Under the pieces are notes generated by a model that saw nothing but the letters and a program-made list of their open reading frames with translations, was not told where the DNA came from and searched no databases. The position numbers were made by a program, and so were the translations under genes. From the NCBI GenBank assembly GCA_964529035.1, contig CAZGUG010000054.1, forward strand, positions 1 through 12,920: 12,920 bases of DNA, written 5' to 3'. The DNA is from CAZGUG01 sp964529035. GTDB lineage: Bacteria; Bacillota; Clostridia; Ch29. Shown here in pieces: positions 7,299 through 12,920 of the stretch (the stretch's first letter is position 1; every line of letters begins with the position of its first letter).

Positions 7299-7328
7299 AT
7301 TATATAATTTTATGAATCGTGTTGTCAA
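7299..7328 (-). promoter_or_regulatory. consensus promoter of the leftward TetR-adaptor-permease operon
   Basis: Reading the minus strand, TTGACA (7328-7323) and TATAAT (7304-7299) are both perfect consensus boxes for the housekeeping sigma factor, separated by 18 bp. Transcription should begin near 7292, about 50 bases before the TetR start codon. Such a strong promoter on an efflux operon normally implies tight repression, in line with the palindromes directly downstream. Confidence 0.85.
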
Positions 7329-7373
7329 GGGAAGATATTTTGGATAAGTTAGGACGGATAACGGCGTGAAATA

Positions 7374-7402
7374 TTGACAAAGGTTGGGATAACCATTAAA
7401 AT
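7374..7402 (+). promoter_or_regulatory. promoter of the rightward TetR-adaptor-permease operon
   Basis: TTGACA (7374-7379) and TAAAAT (7397-7402) are separated by 17 bp. The -35 box is perfect and the -10 differs from consensus at one base. Transcription should begin near 7409, about 23 bases before the ATG at 7432. A small inverted repeat, GGTT-gggat-AACC (7382-7385 with 7391-7394 approximately), sits in the spacer and might be a further binding site. The two divergent -35 boxes are about 45 bp apart. Confidence 0.8.
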
Positions 7403-7411
7403 TAAATTAAA

Positions 7412-7429
7412 AATGAACGGGTGTTTATT
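7412..7429. promoter_or_regulatory. candidate operator over the start of the rightward operon
   Basis: AATGAAC-gggt-GTTTATT is an inverted repeat matching at 6 of 7 arm positions. It lies directly after the expected transcription start and covers the weak Shine-Dalgarno site GGGTG of the second TetR gene. Its position relative to the promoter mirrors that of the palindromes in the leftward operon, but its sequence differs from them, which suggests each TetR has its own site. The region is A/T-rich, so chance symmetry is possible. Confidence 0.42.
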
Positions 7430-7431
7430 AT

Positions 7432-8040
7432 ATGCAGGTATTAAAGGATGAAATAAGAAACAGCATTCACAGGTCGGCACTGGCAGAGTTTAAGGAAAAG
7501 GGTTTCAGGAAATCCTCCATGAGAGAGATAGCCAAAAGAGCGGGTATTACCGCGGGAAATCTTTACAGGTATTTTGGCAGCAAGGAGGATTTATTTTATG
7601 CCGTCGTAAGCCCGGCCTTTGGCAGGATCGTCAAGCTTATTAAAGAGAACAAAGAATTTGATTATGCAGGGGACGGTAAGTACTCAAATCACCTTGAGTA
7701 TGCCGCAGACCGTATTGCAAAAATACACGGTGAATTCCACAATGAACTTCTTATACTTATTGACGGCAGCAGAGGTACCGTTTACGAAAGGGCCAAGGAA
7801 GAAGTCATAACCATGTTTGAAGAGAACATAAGGCACCTTTTGTCAAAGTCATGGCCCGAAGGGGTGACCGGTGACCGGCGGTTTATTGCCCATGTGATTG
7901 CCGCCGGTTATATCGAGGGCCTGGTAACCATCATGAGGCATTATGGGAACGATACAGAGGCTGTTGACGCCATGGCGGTTTTTACGGTTTTTCTGTTTGA
8001 TAAATATGCCAGGGGGCTGGATTGTAAGGGGGGTTATTGA
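7432..8040 (+). CDS. TetR/AcrR-family repressor, first gene of the rightward efflux operon
   Basis: A 202-residue TetR-type repressor. The N-terminal domain reads LKDEIRNSIHRSALAEFKEK (helix 1 region, 4-23), then SSMREIAKRAGITAGNLYRY as the helix-turn-helix (about 28-47), then FGSKEDLFYAVV, a textbook TetR signature. The C-terminal half has the all-helical form expected for a ligand-binding and dimer domain. Apart from the DNA-binding fold it differs clearly from the other TetR protein here, so the pair is unlikely to be a recent duplication. Its Shine-Dalgarno (GGGTG) is weak and lies in a candidate operator. The stop (TGA) overlaps the adaptor ATG by one base, so the genes are translationally coupled. 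It probably represses its own operon; the inducer is unknown. Confidence 0.92.
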   Translation: MQVLKDEIRNSIHRSALAEFKEKGFRKSSMREIAKRAGITAGNLYRYFGSKEDLFYAVVSPAFGRIVKLIKENKEFDYAGDGKYSNHLEYAADRIAKIHGEFHNELLILIDGSRGTVYERAKEEVITMFEENIRHLLSKSWPEGVTGDRRFIAHVIAAGYIEGLVTIMRHYGNDTEAVDAMAVFTVFLFDKYARGLDCKGGY

Positions 8041-9089
8041 TGAAAAAAGTTACTGCTGCTGGTATCATTGTTTTGGTTCTGGCGGTCGCCGTATTTGCTT
8101 TTCTTGGCAGGGACAGCCGGGATACAGCGGAAGATAGAGAGAAACCTGTCAGGGTAATGAAAGTATCTTCTGAAACAACCCCGGTGGTTTTGGATTATAC
8201 GGGCATTGTGTCCCCCGGGGAAGTAAGGCAGATAGCTTTTAAGAGCTCTGGTAAAATTGCCGGCGTATATGTTGAGGAAGGCGGGTTTGTAAAAAAGGGG
8301 GAAATGCTTGCGGCGCTGGATATCAAAGAACTGCTGCATGCAAAGGATGATGCCGAGCAGGGGCTCAGAAGCGCGCTGGACGCTTTCGAGTTTTCCCGGT
8401 CGGTGTGCCAAAGGATGGAGGACCTTTACCTTGAAGGTGCGGTATCGCTGCAGGACCTTGAGAAGGCAAGGCTTGACCGGGATTTGCAAAAGGCTGTCTA
8501 CAACCGGGCTGCGGTAAACATGGAAAGCATACAAAGCAGCATCGGGGATGCTGTTCTGGTAGCCGAGACCGATGCATACGTTACCGATATATTGTTTAAA
8601 GAGGGCGAAATGGCTGCCGCCGGTTACCCGGTGATAATTCTCCGAAGTGAGAATCTGGTAGTAAATGCAGGCTTGTCGGAGGGCGACGCGGCAAAGGTTA
8701 AGCCGGGGACTTCGGTAAAGGTAAAGGGAGGCGGCAGGGAAATTCCGGGCCAGGTGTCCTTTGTTGACCTCGTTCCCGATGAAGAAACCAGAACCTACAA
8801 CGCAAAGATAGCCATCCAAGAAAGCCCTTTCAAAATAGGAGCCGTCGTAAGTTTAGAAATAATACTCGGCGAGGGAGAAGGCATATGGATACCCCTGGCG
8901 TCGGTTATGGCGGACGGTAGGGATTATGTATACATAGTGGAGGACGACAGGGCGGTAAAAACGGAAGTGGCTATTGACGGGGCAAGGTCAAGCAGGGTCA
9001 GGGTTAAGGGGCTTAACCCCGGTGATATTCTGGTGATTGAAGGTTACAGAAATTTAAAAGACGGCGAAATGGTGGATATTAATTGGTAA
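8040..9089 (+). CDS. RND efflux adaptor (membrane fusion protein), rightward pump
   Basis: A 349-residue HlyD/AcrA-type adaptor. Residues 5-22 form an N-terminal hydrophobic anchor with no lipobox Cys. The lipoyl halves lie around 67-93 (SGKIAGVYVEEGGFVKKGEM) and 171-201 (ETDAYVTDILFKEGEMAAAG). The helical hairpin between them (about 95-168) carries a perfect R125-x3-L129-x6-S136 motif at its tip, the residues AcrA-type adaptors use to contact TolC. The beta-barrel (about 203-275) and membrane-proximal domain (about 280-345) follow. The ATG at 8040 is preferred: AAGGGGGG (8026-8033) is six bases upstream, and the TGATG overlap with the TetR stop is typical. A TTG at 8037 would add one residue. 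It pairs with the permease 25 bp downstream. Sequence similarity to the other adaptor is low outside the fold motifs. Confidence 0.91.
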   Translation: MKKVTAAGIIVLVLAVAVFAFLGRDSRDTAEDREKPVRVMKVSSETTPVVLDYTGIVSPGEVRQIAFKSSGKIAGVYVEEGGFVKKGEMLAALDIKELLHAKDDAEQGLRSALDAFEFSRSVCQRMEDLYLEGAVSLQDLEKARLDRDLQKAVYNRAAVNMESIQSSIGDAVLVAETDAYVTDILFKEGEMAAAGYPVIILRSENLVVNAGLSEGDAAKVKPGTSVKVKGGGREIPGQVSFVDLVPDEETRTYNAKIAIQESPFKIGAVVSLEIILGEGEGIWIPLASVMADGRDYVYIVEDDRAVKTEVAIDGARSSRVRVKGLNPGDILVIEGYRNLKDGEMVDINW

Positions 9090-9114
9090 AACGAGTGTAA
9101 AGGGATGCTGATGT

Positions 9115-12100
9115 ATGATAGGTGCTGCGATAAAAAACAGGAAGGTTACACTGTCAATGGCGGTTATTTTGGCGGTGCTGGGCCTTTTCAGCTATTATAT
9201 AAACCCCAAACAGGAAAATCCGGACATAAATGCGCCCTTTGCGGTCGTTACGGTGATGTATCCGGGGGCGTCACCGGAAGATATGGAGAAGCTGGTTACA
9301 ACAAAAATAGAGGAAAGAGCGTCCGAGACAGAGGGGTACAGCTACTGCCAGTCGAATTCCAAAAACAGCCTTTCGGTAACGGTTATAAGGCTTGATTCCG
9401 ACGTCGACCCCGAAGAAGCCTGGGCGGATCTGAGGCGGCGGATGAATGACCTTCAGAGGGATCTGCCGGAGGGCTGCGGCGATATAGAAATAGACACCGA
9501 ACTGGACAGGACTGCCGGTATAATACTCAGCCTTTCGGGCGATGATTACTCATGCGAACAGTTGGCCTGGTACTCTGAAGGGTTAAAGAAAGAACTTTTG
9601 AAGGTGCCGGGAATATCCCGGATTGACATTGTGGGGAAGCAGGAAAGCCAGGTAAGGGTGGAGGTGGATACTGCCCGGCTCGGGTTTTACAACCTGTCAA
9701 TGGAGGAAATATCGGCTATAATTGGTTTACAGAATACAGAGATACCTTCGGGGCAGATAGACGACGGGGATACCAAAATAAATGTCAGAATACCCGGCAC
9801 CTATTCGTCTCTAGAAGATATCGGCGGCACAGTGATAGGTGTGTCGGCGGACAGCGGGTCGGTTGCAAGGCTTAAAGATATTTCCCATATTTCCATGCAA
9901 CCGCTGGATACCAATCTTACGGTAAAAAGGAACGGCAGCAGAGCAGTACTGCTGGCCGGGTATTTCAAGGATAACAGCAATATCCTGATAACAGGCCGGG
10001 AAGTGGAAAGAAAAATTAAGATACTGAAAGGGGACCTGCCGGAGGGCATTCTTCTGGAACGGGTGCTGTACCAGCCAGAGGATGTGGGCAAGGCGGTAGG
10101 CGATTTTTCCGGAAACCTGCTTACGGGTATTATGTTTGTAATTGTCGTGGTATTTCTGGGTATGGGTTTCAGGAATGCGGTGACGGTTTCGGCGGCAATA
10201 CCTCTTTCGATACTTATTGCATTTTCAGTTATGAAGGTCTTAAGTATCAAGATACACCAGATATCCATATCCGCGCTTATAATAGCCCTGGGTATGCTTG
10301 TAGACAACGCCATAGTTGTGACCGATGCCATACAGGTAAGGATAGACAGCGGCCAGCACAGAATGTCTGCCTGCGTGGAAGGGGTCAAGGAAGTATCGGT
10401 ACCGGTACTAACTTCCACCCTTACCACTATCGGCGCCTTTATTCCGCTTATAATGCTGCCATCGGTGGCCGGGGAATACATAAGAAGCATTCCGCAGATA
10501 GTGATTATATCGCTGTTGGCCTCCTACCTGGTGGCGCTGTTTGTCACACCGACCATTGCCTATTCTTTTTTTAAGAAAAGCGATAACAGGGAAATGCTTC
10601 CCCGGCTGAGGCAGTGGTTTGAACAAATGCTGAAAATATTATTAAAAAGGCGGGGCGCTTTGGCACTGGGAATTGTGTCGGTGCTTGTCATGGTGATATT
10701 TATGGCCGCGCAGCTTGGGCTTCAGTTTTTTCCCAAGGCGGACACCAATATGGTGTATATAGACGTTAAGGCCGAACAGCGGGAAGACGTAAAAAGGACC
10801 GGCAGGGTGGCGGATGCGGTGTGTGAAATACTTAATGCACAGCCGGAGGTGATAAGCCATACAGCTGTGACCGGGGGCGGGCTGCCCAAGTTCTACAATA
10901 CCATGTCGGTTTACACCAGTTCTCAGGACCTGGCACAGATAATGGTAAGGCTTGACCTTGGAAAAGGTGGGAGGTTTAAAACAAATTCAGGTTTTGTCGA
11001 CTATCTTCAGGGGGTTTTGGATACACGCGTTATCGGCGGCACTGCCGCGGTCAAGCAGTTGGAGCTGGGTGAACCCATAGGTTTTCCCATAAGGGTACGG
11101 ATAACGGGGGATGACCCGGAACGGCTTGCAGAGGTGGCGGGAGATGTGAGGGATATGCTAGGCAGTATAAAGGGTACAGTGAACGTGGACGATGATTTGG
11201 CGGCTCAACAATACGAGTTTGGTGTTGAAGTGGATGTTGACAAGGCGGGCAGTTTAGGTGTTTCAGGATATGACGTCCAAAGGGAGGTAAGCATAGCCTT
11301 AAGGGGCCGAAGGGCGTCGGTATTCAGGGAAGAAGGGGAAGAGTACGATATCCTTGTGAAGGGTAACATAGGCTCAAAGGAAGATCTTGAAAACCTGTAC
11401 ATTAAATCTTCGGTTACCGGGAGGAAGGTTCTGTTAAAGGAAATCGCCCGGATAAACCTTGTGCCCGCAGTGCCCAGTATAAAAAAATATGACAGGGACA
11501 TGGCGGTTATGGTTACAGGCGGTGTAAAGCAGGGATTCAGCGCTGTAATAATAGAACAGATTTTTGCCCGGGAGATGGAGGGCATGGACCTTCGGGGAGT
11601 AAACATAGTATTTGACGGTGAAAGAAGAAAGATAGGGGAATATTTCGGAGATATCGGCATCTCAGCGGTATTCGCCCTGCTTTTGATATACGGGATACTG
11701 CTTGTACAGTTTTATTCATTTATACAACCTCTTGTTATACTGTTTACAATACCGTTGTCGGTTATAGGCTCGGTGCTGGGGCTTTTCGTGTTCCGCCAGC
11801 CTCTGTCCTTTACCGCACTTTTAGGGATGGTCAGCCTTCTGGGAATAGTTGTAAACAACGCCATAGTGCTTCTGGATTATATAAACAGGGGCATAAAGCT
11901 GGGTAAACCGGTGGATGAAGCGTGTATTGAAGCGGTTGGCAAAAGGTTCAGGCCTATTATGCTTACCACTGCTACCACCGTTGTGGGCCTTATACCCCTT
12001 GTGTTTTCCGGCAGTGAATTGTTCACCCCTATGGCGGTGGCTCTGATGAGCGGGTTAATGGTATCCACGCTGCTGACCCTTGTAATAATACCGGTTGTGT

Positions 12101-12126
12101 TCAGCACCGTCAGTGCGGGAAGGTAA
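9115..12126 (+). CDS. RND efflux permease, HAE-like (rightward pump)
   Basis: A 1003-residue inner-membrane RND exporter driven by the proton gradient. TM1 spans about 10-29; the first large loop about 30-330; TM2-6 about 333-486; TM7 about 514-534; the second loop about 535-840; TM8-12 about 845-1000. TM4 shows ALGMLVDNAIVVTDA with Asp397, and Asn398 replaces the second Asp of AcrB. In TM10, Asn914 of LLGIVVNNAIVLLD stands where AcrB has Lys940. The early loop motif YPGASPEDMEKLVTTKIEE is typical of the family. The ATG at 9115 has AAAGGGA about ten bases upstream; out-of-frame ATGs at 9105 and 9111 are not used. It is the last gene of the TetR-adaptor-permease operon. The CzcA/CusA-type heavy-metal motif (a DD pair in TM4) is absent, so an organic substrate is more likely. 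It is clearly diverged from the leftward permease. Confidence 0.93.
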   Translation: MIGAAIKNRKVTLSMAVILAVLGLFSYYINPKQENPDINAPFAVVTVMYPGASPEDMEKLVTTKIEERASETEGYSYCQSNSKNSLSVTVIRLDSDVDPEEAWADLRRRMNDLQRDLPEGCGDIEIDTELDRTAGIILSLSGDDYSCEQLAWYSEGLKKELLKVPGISRIDIVGKQESQVRVEVDTARLGFYNLSMEEISAIIGLQNTEIPSGQIDDGDTKINVRIPGTYSSLEDIGGTVIGVSADSGSVARLKDISHISMQPLDTNLTVKRNGSRAVLLAGYFKDNSNILITGREVERKIKILKGDLPEGILLERVLYQPEDVGKAVGDFSGNLLTGIMFVIVVVFLGMGFRNAVTVSAAIPLSILIAFSVMKVLSIKIHQISISALIIALGMLVDNAIVVTDAIQVRIDSGQHRMSACVEGVKEVSVPVLTSTLTTIGAFIPLIMLPSVAGEYIRSIPQIVIISLLASYLVALFVTPTIAYSFFKKSDNREMLPRLRQWFEQMLKILLKRRGALALGIVSVLVMVIFMAAQLGLQFFPKADTNMVYIDVKAEQREDVKRTGRVADAVCEILNAQPEVISHTAVTGGGLPKFYNTMSVYTSSQDLAQIMVRLDLGKGGRFKTNSGFVDYLQGVLDTRVIGGTAAVKQLELGEPIGFPIRVRITGDDPERLAEVAGDVRDMLGSIKGTVNVDDDLAAQQYEFGVEVDVDKAGSLGVSGYDVQREVSIALRGRRASVFREEGEEYDILVKGNIGSKEDLENLYIKSSVTGRKVLLKEIARINLVPAVPSIKKYDRDMAVMVTGGVKQGFSAVIIEQIFAREMEGMDLRGVNIVFDGERRKIGEYFGDIGISAVFALLLIYGILLVQFYSFIQPLVILFTIPLSVIGSVLGLFVFRQPLSFTALLGMVSLLGIVVNNAIVLLDYINRGIKLGKPVDEACIEAVGKRFRPIMLTTATTVVGLIPLVFSGSELFTPMAVALMSGLMVSTLLTLVIIPVVFSTVSAGR

Positions 12127-12134
12127 TTTGTTTC

Positions 12135-12920
12135 TTATTTGGTTTTTACGGCATCCCGCGCGTTTATAAGCCCGGCGCCCTGTGAATTGCTATCCAGGTC
12201 CGGATACGCCTTTGCTGTTTTTTTAAGCCTTGCCTTTACCTGGTCGGGTGTGAGAGAGGGGTTTACCTGCAGCATCTGGGCAGCTATACCGGCGCATATG
12301 GGTGTTGCCATGGAGGTGCCCGAAAGGGTGGTGTACCATTCTTCGGTGCGGGTGTCCTTTCTCTGTTTATCCACCGTTGATTTGGGCGAGCGCAGCGATA
12401 CTATTCCGACCCCCGGTGCCAGCACATCGGGCTTTGCAAGGCCGTCGCCGGTGGGACCCCGGCTGGAAAAGTCGGCTACAACGCTGCCCTCCGGGCTTTC
12501 CGGGTCTATGTTGTTGAGTGCTCCCACCGTTATTATGCCCGGGTGAATACCGGGAGAGTTAATGGTACGCTCCTCAGGTCCGCTGTTACCCGCTGCTGCG
12601 CATACCACAAGCCCGGCCTGCCATGCTTTCTCAACCGCCTGGCATACCGGGTCGTTTTTGTAAGGGAGGGTGGCCTCGCTTCCAAGGGACAAATTCAAAA
12701 TACGGATGCCGTAAGTATCCTTGTTATCGATGCACCATTCAATGCCCTTTATTACGGTGGAAAGGCTGCCGCTGCCAAGTGAATTGAGCACCTTTATACC
12801 TACAAGGTCAGCTTCGGGTGCCGGTCCTTTGTACCGATAATCCGACCGGGTCCCATCGGAGGCTATATCCCCGGCCACATGGGTGCCGTGACCGTTGTCG
12901 TCATAGGGCTCTTTTTTTTG
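12135..12920 (-). CDS. subtilisin-like serine protease (S8, AprX-like), 5' end outside the window
   Basis: The reading frame stays open to the window edge, so this is the C-terminal 261 residues of a longer protein; a GTG at 12878 falls inside the catalytic HGTHVAG motif and is not a start. In window numbering, His11 of NGHGTHVAG is the catalytic His, Asn112 of AAAGNSGP the oxyanion-hole Asn, and Ser203 of SGTSMATP the nucleophile. The catalytic Asp motif must lie upstream. The segment PEADLVGIKVLNSLGSGSLS and RILNLSLGS are typical of Bacillus AprX-like subtilases, many of which lack a signal peptide; location cannot be judged without the N-terminus. It ends right after the catalytic domain (LINARDAVKTK), with no added C-terminal domain. 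It converges on the RND permease with 8 bp between stops and is probably unrelated to the pump. Hydrolysis of peptide bonds is secure; the target is unknown. Confidence 0.92.
   Translation of the reverse strand, partial: QKKEPYDDNGHGTHVAGDIASDGTRSDYRYKGPAPEADLVGIKVLNSLGSGSLSTVIKGIEWCIDNKDTYGIRILNLSLGSEATLPYKNDPVCQAVEKAWQAGLVVCAAAGNSGPEERTINSPGIHPGIITVGALNNIDPESPEGSVVADFSSRGPTGDGLAKPDVLAPGVGIVSLRSPKSTVDKQRKDTRTEEWYTTLSGTSMATPICAGIAAQMLQVNPSLTPDQVKARLKKTAKAYPDLDSNSQGAGLINARDAVKTK

Noticed and set aside
7244..7431. Riboswitch or small RNA gene in the divergent intergenic region
   Set aside because: The region is fully accounted for by two promoters and operator-like palindromes, and no known riboswitch core can be seen.
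8034..8819. Open frame of about 260 codons on the minus strand opposite the rightward adaptor
   Set aside because: The plus strand encodes a clear adaptor with good start and operon fit; the antisense translation has no recognisable domain and a composition typical of a shadow frame.
9801..10490. Open frame of about 230 codons on the minus strand inside the rightward permease
   Set aside because: It is fully antisense to conserved RND sequence, and its Ser/Thr/Ile-rich translation is what reverse-read membrane codons give.
12135..12878. Complete short protease starting at the GTG at 12878
   Set aside because: That GTG codes the Val inside the catalytic HGTHVAG motif, and the frame continues open to the window edge, so the gene is partial.
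12912..12919. Run of eight A residues in the protease coding strand as a programmed frameshift site
   Set aside because: The frame is intact on the visible side and no overlapping frame or stimulating structure is seen; the run is at the window edge.
1..12920. A novel defence or mobile system
   Set aside because: Every long coding region belongs to a recognisable family, and there are no integrases, transposases, toxin-antitoxin pairs, terminal repeats or CRISPR-like arrays.

Overview
The window looks like a chromosomal segment of a Clostridia-type member of the Bacillota. This is inferred from the strong purine-rich Shine-Dalgarno sites, the mixed use of ATG, GTG and TTG starts, heavy AGG/ATA codon use, an AprX-like subtilase and a TrmB-type regulator. 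I cannot name the genus. No RNA gene, insertion sequence, CRISPR array or phage gene is visible.

Left part (1-2400, + strand): a TrmB-family regulator ends in a clear intrinsic terminator. A stand-alone enzyme of the AgrE/ArgZ ornithine cyclodeaminase (TIGR00300) family follows and also ends in a terminator. The two genes appear to be separate transcription units. The enzyme uses arginine codons quite unlike the efflux genes beside it.

Centre and right (2437-12126): two complete TetR - membrane-fusion adaptor - RND permease cassettes face away from each other across a 188-bp control region (7244-7431). The leftward cassette (7243 down to 2437) has three genes joined by short overlaps. The rightward cassette (7432 to 12126) has the same gene order. 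Each direction has a near-consensus sigma-A-type promoter, and palindromes that could be TetR operators sit just downstream of each -10 box. The simplest model is two drug/amphiphile efflux pumps, each repressed by the regulator encoded first in its own operon, with possible cross-talk. No TolC-like outer-membrane gene is present, yet both adaptors carry a hairpin-tip motif like the one AcrA uses to dock with TolC.

Right edge (12135-12920, - strand): the C-terminal part of a subtilisin-like (S8) serine protease converges on the second permease with only 8 bp between stop codons. Its N-terminus and catalytic Asp lie outside the window.

I found no convincing wholly new system. The most interesting points are the overlapping palindromes in the leader of the leftward cassette, the TolC-docking signature without a TolC gene, the altered proton-relay residues in both permeases, and a hairpin over the ribosome binding site of the TTG-started permease.
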